A stretch of DNA of 64,000 nucleotides from JBDHTQ01 sp039808765 (GCA_039808765.1 JBDHTQ010000001.1:248001-312000), one strand, 5' to 3'. Positions 8,606 through 18,600 are shown, numbered from the stretch's first letter. Notes: a model not told the origin generated them from the sequence alone. Numbers and translations: made by a program.

Positions 8606-9418
8606 ATGTTTGAGCAATTTAAAAATTTTTTTAAAAGGTCAAAAACTGATAAAAATGCAGGGCAAAGAAACCTGTCTTCTCAAAAGCAAGTGAGTGATGA
8701 ATCAAACAAAAAGATAGATATCATTATGCAGGCAGCAATTGCAGAGCGAAGGCAAAAGGACCCTTTAATCGGGGTAAAAATTGGCGCACAGGAATTTTAT
8801 GCGCAAATTATTAATGTTTTAAAAAATGGTCAGGGAACGCGTGTTGAAGACGTGCTGGCTATTATTGGCTCGCTCGCTGGTTATGCTGCACAAATGTCTG
8901 TCCATTTGCAAAAAGATCCACCAAAGTTAAACTGGTTAGGCGCTAAAAATGGAGAAAAGTATGTTATTGGCGACGCGATCAATGCCAATTTATGTGGATC
9001 ACAATATTCTTTTTATCGCGTAAGCGGTGCGGGTGTAGAAATGGCTGGGTCTGTTGAGCTTCCTGATATAATAGATATTTATCGGCGTGTTGATGAAAGT
9101 ATGGGGTGTGATCGCTTTGGTATTCCAGAAATTGATGACGCTCATCGGCCAAGGTTTTTACCAATTGAGTTTATAAGCCTAATGTGGGGGGAAGTCGTAC
9201 GACTAACAGAAAAATATACAATCACATTAGATCAATGGAGCCTTTTTTTTGGCTTATTGGGGCAAAGAGCGATTATTGAGGGGAAGGGTGTTATAAATCC
9301 AACCTTAGCATTAAAGTTGATGATGGAATGCGCGGTGCCGATGGCACGGATAGATCCAAGGTTTGACATTAAGGAAGTGATACAGCACATTGAACAAAGA
9401 ATGCTATCGACCAAGTAG
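8606..9418 (+). CDS. Hypothetical protein, 270 residues
   Basis: Starts at the ATG preceded by AAGGAAG with a 6-base gap (the upstream TTG is less likely). A Lys-rich N-terminus (MFEQFKNFFKRSKTDKN) is followed by a compact-looking domain: KDPLIGVKIGAQEFYAQI, GTRVEDVLAIIGSLAGYAAQ, YVIGDAINANL and a C-terminal part with PTLALKLMMECAVPMARIDP. No signal peptide or membrane helix. I do not recognise the family. It converges on two small minus-strand frames and overlaps the last 15 bases of the nearer one. Confidence 0.75.
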   Translation: MFEQFKNFFKRSKTDKNAGQRNLSSQKQVSDESNKKIDIIMQAAIAERRQKDPLIGVKIGAQEFYAQIINVLKNGQGTRVEDVLAIIGSLAGYAAQMSVHLQKDPPKLNWLGAKNGEKYVIGDAINANLCGSQYSFYRVSGAGVEMAGSVELPDIIDIYRRVDESMGCDRFGIPEIDDAHRPRFLPIEFISLMWGEVVRLTEKYTITLDQWSLFFGLLGQRAIIEGKGVINPTLALKLMMECAVPMARIDPRFDIKEVIQHIEQRMLSTK

Positions 9419-9637
9419 TGGCAATACTTCATTGGTGCTCTTGGCAACCCACGTGAGTGTCAATAGCAGAGCATCAGGCAAGCGATTTGCCATCTTCTGA
9501 TAGCTTGTATGTTCGATAAATGTTTGTATAGCCCTACATGCCACAATCACACCTATAGTAACGATGTGATTGACACGTTTAGCCATAGCAAACATCAAAA
9601 CCTTTAAGGGTTCATTTTGGGAGTAGTTTTTTGCCAT
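9404..9637 (-). CDS. Possible small hypothetical protein, 77 residues
   Basis: A minus-strand frame from ATG 9637 (MAKNYSQNEPLKVLMFAMAK) to the stop at 9404, with a weakly hydrophobic middle (NHIVTIGVIVACRAIQTF). It overlaps the end of the upstream 202-residue gene by 26 bases and converges with the plus-strand gene by 15 bases. Gene-like in position but without a clear ribosome site or recognised homologue; it may be a chance frame. Confidence 0.35.
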   Translation of the reverse strand: MAKNYSQNEPLKVLMFAMAKRVNHIVTIGVIVACRAIQTFIEHTSYQKMANRLPDALLLTLTWVAKSTNEVLPLLGR

Positions 9638-10220
9638 TTTTAGGATTGCCAGGTTTCTGGGCTTGAATCGATGAAAGCAATTTAATTGCTGCATCTGCAA
9701 ATTTAACTTCCTCATTTCTTCGAGCAATAGTCTCTTTTCTGAGAGATTTAAGATCTTCAACATCCTGGTGATCCGTAGCAGAAGCATAAGTTAGTGCAAC
9801 CCGCAAAGTACGCATATCTTCATGCGTTTTATGCGCCACAGGCATAAAATCATTAGTTGGACCTGATTTAATAGGTCTTTTATCTTCTATTTTGTCTATA
9901 ATTCTTAATACTGCCCCATAATATGCAGCATTAATTAGATGTGCGACTGCACCATTAAATTCACGTGGTTGTTGGGGCCTCTCATCCTTATCAAGGGCTA
10001 AATGATAAGGAAACGGCTCAATCGCACCTTTTTTCGAGGGACAGCGACATTCTACCCAATCTTGGTATTCAGGTGAAGCCACTACGATTCCATTGATTTG
10101 ATCTTCATACCCATTAATTGTTGCTAAAGCATTGTGGCTGGCTTTTGATGTCGAGCTAACGTTATTCATAAGTTTTATAAGGATTTGCAATGGGGTAGGT
10201 GGGGTGCGTTTTTTAGGCAT
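9612..10220 (-). CDS. Hypothetical protein, 202 residues
   Basis: Starts at ATG 10220 (MPKKRTPPTPLQILIKLMNN), with AGGA about ten bases upstream; a TTG at 10244 is an alternative. Mostly polar and helical, with REFNGAVAHLINAAYYGAVL in the middle and a basic tail (PKNGKKLLPK). No signal peptide, membrane segment or known motif. It may be co-transcribed with the 77-residue frame that overlaps its end. Low similarity to anything I know suggests a lineage-specific gene; a role as secreted substrate would be speculation. Confidence 0.65.
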   Translation of the reverse strand: MPKKRTPPTPLQILIKLMNNVSSTSKASHNALATINGYEDQINGIVVASPEYQDWVECRCPSKKGAIEPFPYHLALDKDERPQQPREFNGAVAHLINAAYYGAVLRIIDKIEDKRPIKSGPTNDFMPVAHKTHEDMRTLRVALTYASATDHQDVEDLKSLRKETIARRNEEVKFADAAIKLLSSIQAQKPGNPKNGKKLLPK

Positions 10221-10309
10221 GATTTTAAAATTCCTATCATTCAAATTAAGATAAAAATTTTATAACAATTAAACTACTAACACTTCAATCACAAAAAATA
10301 ATATTATAG

Positions 10310-11260
10310 TTAAAGCCCCTTTTGCCCGATATTTAAGAACTTTTCACGACGCTGAGCGATCAATTTTTTGGCGTCTAAAGCAAGTAATTCTTTGCATGTT
10401 TGTTCAATTGTTTTGCCGACTCGCTCGATCACTGTTGCGCGGTTGCGGTGAGCTCCTCCCACATCTTCGGCTATAATGCCATCAATTACACCCAATTGCA
10501 GCAGGTCCTGTGCTGTTAAGCGCAATGCGCTTGCCGCATCAACTGCGTGCTGAGCGCTACGCCATAGAATCGATGCGCAGCCTTCAGGCGAGATCACGGA
10601 ATATATAGCGTGTTCAAGCATCATCACGCGGTCAGCCGCAGCGATGGCAATAGCGCCACCTGAGCCACCCTCACCGATTACAATACTGATGAGTGGCACT
10701 TTGACCCTTAGACAGGTCTCAATACTTTTGGCGATTGCTTCAGCTTGGCCGCGCTCTTCCGCACCAACGCCTGGGTATGCCCCAGCTGTGTCAACAAAAG
10801 TGACAATGGGCAGGTGAAAGCGCTCTGCAAGATTCATCAAACGCTGGGCTTTGCGATAGCCCTCCGGCATTGCCATGCCAAAATTATGATAGACGCGGGA
10901 TTCAGTATCGTGGCCACGTTCTTGTCCAATCACAACAACAGGCTGTTTGCCAATGCGACCAATTCCACCAAGGATCGCACGATCCTCGGAGTAGTGACGG
11001 TCGCCTGCCAACGGCTGATAATCGCGCACCAACGCCTCAATGTAATCTTTGGCGTGGGGGCGACTGGGGTGGCGCGCCACTTGCACTTTTTGCGCAGGTG
11101 TAAGTTTTGTGTAAGAATCCTTTAAAAGACGATCAATCTTCTTCTGCAGGCGAGAAACTTCATCAACGATGTTCAGGTCACCTTTGGAGGTGAGGCGGCG
11201 CAACTCTTCGATCTTGGCTTCCAGCTCAATGATGTGTTGCTCGAAATCTAAATTTGTCAT
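10310..11260 (-). CDS. accA: Acetyl-CoA carboxylase carboxyltransferase subunit alpha
   Basis: 316 residues, the normal length. The N-terminal coiled segment (DFEQHIIELEAKIEELRRL) and the conserved carboxyltransferase stretches HPSRPHAKDYIEAL, GRIGKQPVVVIGQERG, FGMAMPEGYRKAQRLMNLA, FVDTAGAYPGVGAEERGQAEA and GEGGSGGAIAIA are all present. With AccD it transfers the carboxyl group from biotin to acetyl-CoA to make malonyl-CoA for fatty acid synthesis in the cytoplasm. Monocistronic in this view; accD is not in the window. Confidence 0.97.
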   Translation of the reverse strand: MTNLDFEQHIIELEAKIEELRRLTSKGDLNIVDEVSRLQKKIDRLLKDSYTKLTPAQKVQVARHPSRPHAKDYIEALVRDYQPLAGDRHYSEDRAILGGIGRIGKQPVVVIGQERGHDTESRVYHNFGMAMPEGYRKAQRLMNLAERFHLPIVTFVDTAGAYPGVGAEERGQAEAIAKSIETCLRVKVPLISIVIGEGGSGGAIAIAAADRVMMLEHAIYSVISPEGCASILWRSAQHAVDAASALRLTAQDLLQLGVIDGIIAEDVGGAHRNRATVIERVGKTIEQTCKELLALDAKKLIAQRREKFLNIGQKGL

Positions 11261-11345
11261 GGTCTAGGCTATATGAACGATTTTGAGAGAGGATGCAAGA
11301 TGCTCACGAAAAAGAACATCTTAACTTTACCTATTGGTGAGATAT

Positions 11346-11933
11346 TTACGCATCGTCCGTCTCGGCATTGATCTTATGATAGGCCTGAATAATCGGGCCA
11401 TTCTCATCAAAGGCATGACACGTATTCTTCAAAACATTTGCGCGAGAGGCCATCCCACTCGTTTTTTTGCTATGGGGATCATGCTTTAATGCCTCTTGAC
11501 GTGCGAGATAGGGAAAAATCGTTTGAAAGGCAGTTGTAGCAATCGGGCCGAGTAACTCGGTCAGGTGTGTGCAACCGTGGATACCACTTAACCGCTCTTT
11601 GAGAGCGCGTGTCCAGCCACGCCCGATTTTTAAGCCAACCACAGCCTGATAGGCAGGGGAGATTTGCGGGCAGATTTCAGGAAAAGGTGATGAATCCGTG
11701 ACGGCTTGAATCGCTTTAACTTCCAGATCGTCATCAACTGTCAGGCGAATCCACATGTCATGCACAGCGGCACCGGCTGGAACATCGCCGCGATAATCTG
11801 TAATAAAACTGTATGTTTTGGTGTCGGTAATTCGGCCTTCGATATCCCATAATCCATCTTCGCGACGATAGCCGTGGCATTGAACCGCTCTTGAATGAAT
11901 AAGATCACGATCAATCGGGGGCAAAAGCGGCAT
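11346..11933 (-). CDS. DUF2889 domain protein
   Basis: About 195 residues from the ATG at 11933, which has AAGGAGA five bases upstream; the frame extends 44 codons further but without a better start. MPLLPPIDRDLIHSRAV then CHGYRREDGLWDIEGRITDTK and the later GIHGCTHLTELL are hallmark stretches of DUF2889 proteins. The family is common in proteobacteria; its biochemical role is not known to me. Conserved Cys/His residues (CHGY, GCTHL) could bind metal. It is divergent from the CNNM/CBS gene, sharing a short intergenic region. Confidence 0.85.
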   Translation of the reverse strand: MPLLPPIDRDLIHSRAVQCHGYRREDGLWDIEGRITDTKTYSFITDYRGDVPAGAAVHDMWIRLTVDDDLEVKAIQAVTDSSPFPEICPQISPAYQAVVGLKIGRGWTRALKERLSGIHGCTHLTELLGPIATTAFQTIFPYLARQEALKHDPHSKKTSGMASRANVLKNTCHAFDENGPIIQAYHKINAETDDA

Positions 11934-12093
11934 ACAGGTCTCCTTACGTGTTTGTGGGGTTGGTAAAGCAGATATCCAACCTAGGTTTAGCGGTATTGTT
12001 TCCGCTTGAGAAGACTTAAAAGTCAATGAATTCAAGATAATTAGTGTTTTTATGAAAGTTCCCACTTGTCATATTAGTGATTAGTGGCTAGTA

Positions 12094-13431
12094 ATGTCGC
12101 GCTATGTGTTAACGGGAGGCCCCACACACCCCATGTATACCGCCCTGATCGCTTTTGCGCTCGTGACGTTAATTGTTTCTTTTCTTTGTTCAATGTGGGA
12201 GGCAGTTTTACTCAGTATTTCACCGTCCTATACCCACATCAAATTGAATGAAGGGGGGCGGGTCGGCCTGCTTCTGGAAGAATTTAAGCTCAATATTGAC
12301 CGTCCTTTAGCGGCTATTTTGACGATGAACACATTTGCTCATACGATTGGCGCTGTGGGCGTTGGTCAGCAAGCTGCCATGATCTGGACAAATTCCAACC
12401 CCTTCATGACCGGTGTTGTGGTGCCTTTGGGAATGACAATGGCGATCTTGTTGTTGTCGGAAATTGTGCCCAAGACCATTGCAGCCAGTAACTGGCGGGC
12501 TTTGGCTCCTTTTACTGTGCGTTCACTGGCGCTTTTGATTCTGATTTTATCGCCCATTGTCTGGCTTTGTCAGATCATTACCAAAGCATTTAGCCAAGAG
12601 GGTGAAAAAAGTGTTTTCAGCCGTTCAGACTTTTTGGCGTTGGCAGAAATCGGTTCTCAAGAAGGTCATCTTGATACAACGGAATCAAAGTTTATTCAAA
12701 ACCTGCTGAATTTTAAGACGTTTGTTGCCAAGGATGTCATGACCCCACGCACCGTTGCTGTTACTGCATCGGAAGATATGACCTTGCGCGAATTCTATGA
12801 CATTCAGGAAGAACTTGTTTTTTCGCGTGTGCCAATCTGGCAGGATGGCGAAAAAGATATTATCACTGGCTATGTTCTCAAAGACCATGTTCTTGAAGAA
12901 TTGGTTGAGGGTGAAGAAGACAAACCGCTTAAAAGCTTGAAGCGTGATATCATTGTGGTCGAAGAAGATTACGGCATTCTTGACCTTTTCAACGACTTTA
13001 TCCAAAAACGCGAGCAAATTGCATTGGTTGTTGATAAATTCGGCGGAATGTCTGGCATCATTACGATGGAAGATATTGTTGAAACACTGCTGGGGGCCGA
13101 AATTGTCGACGAAACCGATGATGAGGTTGATATGCAGGCGCTTGCACGCAAAAATTGGCGCAATCGTTATCGCAAAACAGAAATCAAACGTCGTGCCAGC
13201 ACGATGGCTTCGCTCACATTGCCGTTAACGGGGCATGAAGCGCAAGCCGTGATTGATCAAGTTGCGATCGAAGATGAGATGAGTCTTGACCTTCAGGATC
13301 AGCACGATGATGAGCAATTCCCTGATGAAGAGAATGATACGCAGTCTGCACGTCCTGATCAATCTGAAGATCAAGAAGAAAAACTTGCGTTGATTGCGCT
13401 GCAGAACGAGTCGAAAAGCTCATCCCTCTAA
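12094..13431 (+). CDS. CNNM/CBS-domain membrane protein (CorC/HlyC family)
   Basis: 445 residues. Four hydrophobic helices of the DUF21/CNNM domain (about residues 15-165, including SEIVPKTIAASNW) are followed by a CBS pair (MTPRTVAVTASEDMTLREF and GYVLKDHVLEEL; VVDKFGGMSGIITMEDIVETLLGAEI). The acidic C-terminal tail replaces the usual CorC/HlyC domain, so the protein is shorter than the full type. Homologues are linked to magnesium/cobalt export. A second start at 12133 is possible, but the GGGAGG before it is 13 bases away. It is followed by the 101-bp tandem repeat. Confidence 0.88.
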   Translation: MSRYVLTGGPTHPMYTALIAFALVTLIVSFLCSMWEAVLLSISPSYTHIKLNEGGRVGLLLEEFKLNIDRPLAAILTMNTFAHTIGAVGVGQQAAMIWTNSNPFMTGVVVPLGMTMAILLLSEIVPKTIAASNWRALAPFTVRSLALLILILSPIVWLCQIITKAFSQEGEKSVFSRSDFLALAEIGSQEGHLDTTESKFIQNLLNFKTFVAKDVMTPRTVAVTASEDMTLREFYDIQEELVFSRVPIWQDGEKDIITGYVLKDHVLEELVEGEEDKPLKSLKRDIIVVEEDYGILDLFNDFIQKREQIALVVDKFGGMSGIITMEDIVETLLGAEIVDETDDEVDMQALARKNWRNRYRKTEIKRRASTMASLTLPLTGHEAQAVIDQVAIEDEMSLDLQDQHDDEQFPDEENDTQSARPDQSEDQEEKLALIALQNESKSSSL

Positions 13432-13440
13432 ACAGCTTTT

Positions 13441-13645
13441 TTTAAACGAGAGCGCCTCCCCGAACAAGGATGCACTCTCTTTTATTCTTCTGACGCAAAT
13501 GCGTCGTCAAAGATGGTCTCTACGCGCCCATCTTTTCGGGATTTAAACGAGAGCGCCTCCCCGAACAAGGATGCACTCTCTTTTATTCTTTTGACGCAAA
13601 TGCGTCGTCAAAGATGGTCTCTACGCGCCCATCTTTTCGGGATTT
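13441..13645. repeat. 101-bp element in two tandem copies, hairpin-rich
   Basis: Copies at 13441-13541 and 13542-13642, then three further matching bases, differ at one position (TTCTTC versus TTCTTT). Each copy contains three successive hairpin-forming segments: GAGAGCGC with GCACTCTC (one mismatch) followed by TTTTATT, GACGCAAATGCGTC, and AAGATGG with CCATCTT. On the minus strand each copy also holds a frame with KSRKDGRVETIFDDAFAS before a stop. Diverged relatives occur near 22.7 and 49.2 kb. The position between convergent genes and the first hairpin with its T-run suggest it also serves as terminator for the plus-strand gene. Confidence 0.85.
13448..13491 (+). terminator. Terminator-like hairpin in repeat copy A
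   Basis: GAGAGCGC and GCACTCTC can pair with one mismatch, followed by TTTTATTCTT, 17 bases after the stop of the CNNM/CBS gene. A second copy follows 101 bases later. Confidence 0.6.
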
Positions 13646-13669
13646 GCTATGGAGATTCAATGTGTAAGG

Positions 13670-14428
13670 CTAAATATACTGGTCAGCGGGGCCAACTTCA
13701 GGTGCAATTCCTAAGCGTCGGGCAACTTCTTGATAAGCTCCGGCGACTTTTGAGTGGTCGGTTTTAAGGCGATCGTGATCATACGTTACATTTGTTTTAA
13801 GATCCCATAGTCGACAATTATCTGGACTTATTTCATCAGCCAATAAAATGCGTGGCTCATCGTCTTCCCAGTAGCGGCCAAACTCACAGCGAAAATCAAC
13901 CAAACGCAGGCCCGCTCCCAAAAAAAGGCCTGATAGATAGTCATTTATACGTAATGACAAGGCAATCATTTCATCTAAATCTTCAGGCTCGGCCCAGTTG
14001 AAGCAGGTGATATGCTCTTCTGTAACCATGGGGCGCGCTTTCAGGGCTTTGTAATAAAACTCGATGATGGAGCGCGGCAGAATTGTACCGTTGGGAATAT
14101 CTAAACGCTCGCTAAACGTTCCAGCAGCAACATTTCGCACAACCACCTCAATGGGAATGATTTCTACTTGTTTAATCAGTTGTTCGCGCATGTTCAGGCG
14201 TCGCACGAGGTGCGTGGGAATGCCCATCTCGTTTAGTCTGCTCATTAAATATTCGGAAATACGGTTTGTGAGTACGCCTTTACCAGAAATGATTTCTTTT
14301 ACAGGGGGCTTGCCGGTTGCATGAATGCATGAATCATCTTTAAAATACTGAATGAGGGTGCCAGGTTCTGGACCCTCAAAGAGAATTTTGTTTTTGCCTT
14401 CATAGATGCGCTTACGTCGGGTGCTCAT
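13670..14428 (-). CDS. purC: Phosphoribosylaminoimidazole-succinocarboxamide synthase
   Basis: 252 residues, normal length. SAICAR synthase joins CAIR and aspartate with ATP in purine synthesis. Recognised from RRKRIYEGKNKILFEGPEPG at the N-terminus, TNRISEYLMSRLNEMGIPTH, IPIEVVVRNVAAGTFS, VDFRCEFGRYWEDDEPRILL and LADEISPDNCRLWD. The 101-bp tandem element lies directly after its stop, and the minus-strand frame in that element is in phase with purC, so stop readthrough would add a short tail. This is a curiosity rather than evidence of function. Confidence 0.96.
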   Translation of the reverse strand: MSTRRKRIYEGKNKILFEGPEPGTLIQYFKDDSCIHATGKPPVKEIISGKGVLTNRISEYLMSRLNEMGIPTHLVRRLNMREQLIKQVEIIPIEVVVRNVAAGTFSERLDIPNGTILPRSIIEFYYKALKARPMVTEEHITCFNWAEPEDLDEMIALSLRINDYLSGLFLGAGLRLVDFRCEFGRYWEDDEPRILLADEISPDNCRLWDLKTNVTYDHDRLKTDHSKVAGAYQEVARRLGIAPEVGPADQYI

Positions 14429-14467
14429 GGCATCTCTATAGCAAGGTCTGGGCCTAAATAAAACGAA

Positions 14468-14863
14468 TTATTGCGCTGTGTTTGCGGCTTCAGGCATAGC
14501 AGCTTCTGCAGGCATGACAGGATCAACCGGACCAGAAGCGTTTGAATTCTGGGATTTTGGTTGTGTAGGAGCTGCAAATTTCTTCGCTAAACGCTCACAC
14601 TCATCCTTACTTGGGCGCTTCATTGTTGGAGTTGGGTCGCTTTTGAGGTTACACAGATTGGCTTTAAATCGATCCATCATATCCTGTTGTGTGGGTATAC
14701 CTCCCGTTTGAGGTACGTCTGACGGCTGCCCTGACCCACCAAAATAGCCTGATTCAGAGGTGGACGCATAAGCCTGAGAAGATAAAACAAACCCTGCTAC
14801 CGCAGAGGTAAGGCAAAGGAAAAAAGCAAATGAGCTAATCCAAACGGTAGCGTTTTTTTTCAT
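14468..14863 (-). CDS. Small secreted hypothetical protein
   Basis: 131 residues. MKKNATVWISSFAFFLCLTS begins a long signal peptide with likely cleavage near AYA-ST. The mature part is Pro/Gln/Ala-rich with MMDRFKANLCNLKSDPTPTM and PSKDECERLAKKF, two cysteines that might pair, and a low-complexity Ala/Pro/Glu tail. No family recognised. Its ATG follows the stop of a 49-codon gene by three bases (TAA AAA ATG), so the two are one transcript. Confidence 0.7.
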   Translation of the reverse strand: MKKNATVWISSFAFFLCLTSAVAGFVLSSQAYASTSESGYFGGSGQPSDVPQTGGIPTQQDMMDRFKANLCNLKSDPTPTMKRPSKDECERLAKKFAAPTQPKSQNSNASGPVDPVMPAEAAMPEAANTAQ

Positions 14864-14866
14864 TTT

Positions 14867-15016
14867 TTACCCCGCGTAAAATATGTCGTAAGTCGGTTTT
14901 TTTTGTGCGTGAGGCTGAGCAACGGCCATCGCACTAGGTCTCGGCCCCTCTTCATTAAACATATCACGAGCAGCGGTCGTAGGGGAAGTGCTATTTAAAG
15001 ATCTTTTGGGAATCAT
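14867..15016 (-). CDS. Small ORF of 49 residues upstream of secreted protein
   Basis: On the minus strand ATG 15016 has AAAAGGAG seven bases upstream and opens a 49-residue frame starting MIPKRSLNSTSPTTAARDMF and ending PTYDIFYAG. It stops three bases before the next gene's ATG, which supports translation as the first gene of a two-gene unit. Hydrophilic, Pro/Ala/Ser-rich, no membrane helix, no recognised similarity. Too short for usual gene callers. Confidence 0.55.
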   Translation of the reverse strand: MIPKRSLNSTSPTTAARDMFNEEGPRPSAMAVAQPHAQKKPTYDIFYAG

Positions 15017-15126
15017 TTTTTACTCCTTTTATAACCCTATCTTAATAAAAAAGATGGCCGAAAACCAGAAGTTATGGTTTAGATTTATTTAAAATTTGAT
15101 CGACCAACTTAACCAACATGATGTAA

Positions 15127-15558
15127 ATGACTACCAAACAAGACAATTTCTTTCTGCAAAAGGTTACGGATGATTTTTCTTTTTTAGAAGAATGGGAAGA
15201 TCGCTATGCATATCTTATTGATTTAGGAAAAAAATTAGAGCCTTTGCCAGAGAGTGCTTATCGCGATGTAAACAAAGTGACAGGCTGTATGAGCCAGGTG
15301 TGGCTACTGATCGAAAAAGGCGAAGGGGGCAAAATTATTCTTAAAGGCGATAGCGATGCAGTTATTGTAAAAGGGTTGATTGCTTTACTGATCGGCATTT
15401 ATGCTGATCAAGGGGCTTCACAGATTGCGCGACTCGATCTTGAGGAAATTTTTACACAACTAGGCTTGAAAGATCATTTATCACCTAGTCGGCGGAACGG
15501 TTTTTTCTCGATGGTGGCAAAAATTAAACAAACGGCACAGTCTCTTGCATCAGGCTGA
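15127..15558 (+). CDS. sufE: Cysteine desulfuration protein SufE
   Basis: 143 residues, normal length. SufE accepts sulfane sulfur from the cysteine desulfurase SufS and passes it to the SufBCD scaffold in iron-sulfur cluster assembly. DEDRYAYLIDLGK-like segment (WEDRYAYLIDLGKKLEPLP), VNKVTGCMSQVWL with the acceptor Cys54, and the C-terminal GLKDHLSPSRRNGFFSMV are typical. The remaining suf genes are not nearby. Confidence 0.95.
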   Translation: MTTKQDNFFLQKVTDDFSFLEEWEDRYAYLIDLGKKLEPLPESAYRDVNKVTGCMSQVWLLIEKGEGGKIILKGDSDAVIVKGLIALLIGIYADQGASQIARLDLEEIFTQLGLKDHLSPSRRNGFFSMVAKIKQTAQSLASG

Positions 15559-15634
15559 AGCGAGGTAAATAAAAGACTCCCCTAAATGGTCTGAGATTGC
15601 TAAGTTAACCCTCAAAATTAACAAGGTGACGTAC

Positions 15635-18600
15635 ATGCCAACTCTTCATGCCGATACGGATATTGATCAAGCAGGGCGTAAAAGCGGTTCAGGTCTTACA
15701 GCCGACAGCACACTGCGTCAAAATGATCTTTTATCCTCATCAACAAGCGACAGTCGTGTTGCCTCTTTTTCCGGCATGACGACGTTACCCCCAAGAGATG
15801 TGCAACTGCCGCAGTGGGCCATTTTATCTTCAGCAGTTTGGCTGATTATCGCTGTCACTTATTTGCTTACTGTTGCCTTATCGGGTTTTAGTCCCGCATG
15901 GACACCTGTTAATATCAGTGGTGTGCTGGCAGGGTTTTCCGCACCGTTGGTCATCATCTGGTTGATTGCTATTTTGCAGATGCGCTCAATGGAGATTGAC
16001 GCTGTAACGCTGCCTGTGCGCCGTCATCTCAATGCCTTGCTGTTATCAGGCGGAGGGGCAGAAAACCGTGTTAAGCGTGTGATGGATATGTTGGGCGCCC
16101 AAACCGAGCAACTTCGCCAAGCTGCCAATATCGCGCTTGAGGATTCAAGTGCAGCGATGACAGCCTTAACGCGGCAGAGCGCTGATTTACGGAAACTCTC
16201 GGCCGAAGCGTTGACGGAAATTGCAAAAGTAACCAAAGGAGCCGAGCAGACCATTAAAAGTTTGCATGACGCGCTTGCTCAATTAAACAGCCAAAGTGGT
16301 GCTGAACGCGAACGCACTTTGGCTCTTGTGACGGAGCTTGAAAAACACACGCGCGAAGTGTTGGGGCAGGTGGATGAACTAACGGGTAAATATGAATCAA
16401 AACTCTCCCATCTGAACGAAACCGCGGGTCAAATTGAAGGGCGCGCGCGTTCAATCGTTTCACTGACCGATGAACTGGATACCAATTTGGAAACGGCAGC
16501 TTCGTCTACTTTACGCGATTTGGATCGGCTTGAAGGCGTAGTAGCAGAATTGGGACAACGCAGTGCCGCCATTGCTCACCAGATCAATCGGCCCGTTGAA
16601 TCATTGGAGCGAGCGGCTGATCAGTTGGATCAAAACATGCGTCAATCGCAAGAAATTTTAAATAGCGCTACTTATTCGTTGGAAAAAGTAGGTGCAACGG
16701 CACTCACACGCTCTGAAAATCTGGTTGATATTCTCTCTGATCGTGTAAGCAATATGGAGTTGATTGGCGCTAAGCTTATTTCTGTCGGTACCTCAGCTCA
16801 GTCCGAGAGTGGTCGTCATGTGGCCGAGTTGGAAAAAATCTTACAGCGTCTTAATCAAGATACCGTGCGTGGCGAACAGTCTATTCGTGATGCGATTGCT
16901 GCTTTCGATCAATCGGCTGCGTCAGCTGTTGAATCTTCAGAGGGTATTGCCGAAAAACTGTTTGCTGGTGCGCGTAATTTTGAAACATCATATACCAAGG
17001 GTGCTGAACATTTTGACGTGATTATCAAAAATTTTGATGATCAAGTTAATCGCCTGAATGATTCATCCACCAATGCGCAGCAGCGATTTATCACTGTTCA
17101 AACGGATTTGACAGCCGCACAGGACCGCTTATCCGCGCAATTGCAAACATTTGAAAAAGCCAATGCTTTTTTCAACGATTTTATCGAACAGACCGTAAAA
17201 AATACACAATTACTTCACGCTGCTTCGTTGTCGGCTCAAAAAGAGGCCAGTCATTTATTGCAATCCGGGGATCAAACCCGTGCGTCGATTGAGGCAATGG
17301 CTGAAAAGCTGATTGAGCAACAAGCAACTGTGCAAGTGTTGTCAACAACAGTTGGTGAACAGGTTCAATCTTTAACAGATACCTTAAAAACGCAGCAACA
17401 TGTGTTGCAAGCCGCCGCCGCCCAATCCGGTGAGCAAGGCGATGTTATGCGCAAGAATCTTCAAACTCAGGTAGAGTCAATGGGCCTGGCCGGGCTAGAG
17501 ATTGAAGAAAAACTCCAAGCTGTATATCAGAAAATAAAACGTGAGAGCGATGCTTTTGAACAGCATGTGTTGAAGCTTGAAGAAAATATCAAGGGTTCGT
17601 CACACGAAATTTCCCAGCAAAATGATACAATCAGTCAATTACATAAGGCATTTGTTCAAAATCATGAAGAACTTGCTGAGTTGTCACAAGCAAATACGTC
17701 CCAGCTTAACGCTATTCTTGTGCAGTTTAGTAATAATCGTGAAAAGAGTGAGCAAACTTTAACCGATCTTGAGGCCCGCATTACACACCTTACCGAAGAG
17801 GTTTTAAAAGCAGGGCACCTGCTTCGTCATGACGCAACAAAAACAACCGAAGCTCAAGCTGCGATTGCGCGAGATTCTGAACATGCTCACATGAAAGTTG
17901 AAGGTTTGTTACAACAGCTCCGTGATCTCGTTACGGGGCTGAGCACAGCCGAAAAAGCATTAGTAGATCAAGAGCAAACAGCAACCCTTGTTTTTGACGC
18001 TGCGCAGGAAAAAGCGGAGCAGGCTTCACAAAAATTTACAACGCAGCAACAAAATATTGTGGCAGGAATTGACTCTTATACTCATGCTGTAGAGCAGGGA
18101 TGCTTGCTCTTGCGTGATGAACAGGCACAAATTACCACACTTTCACATAACTTGAGTGAACAGCATCTTGATTATGCTCAAATCGTTGAGAACAGCGTTA
18201 AATCGCTCTCCGATGCCACACGCCACTTAGAACAAATCAGTGGAGAAGGGCGTATGCATCTCGCGAGCGCCGAGGGTGATATTGAACGTGCTTCAACCCT
18301 GTTACAAACGGAAAGTCGAAGCAGTATTGCTGCGATTGAAATGATCGAGAATGCGCTGACTCAAGCTACAAGCCTAACCCAAGAAAAAACTGAGTCATCA
18401 CGGCTTTCGGTTATGGCTCTGCAAGATGACTTGCAAAACTTCACATTGCATTTGGTTGATGTGATGGATGAGTCTAGGCGGCTGGCAGCAACACTTGAAA
18501 ATCATAACCAGCAAACCCAAAAATCGGGTGAAAATATTGCCACTCTTACCCAACAGCTTGGTGAATCGTCTAGCAGTAGCCAGGAATATATTCAGAAACT

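Noticed and set aside
13441..13645. Tandem repeat considered as a CRISPR remnant
   Set aside because: Units are 101 bp, nearly identical throughout and without variable spacers; no cas gene nearby.
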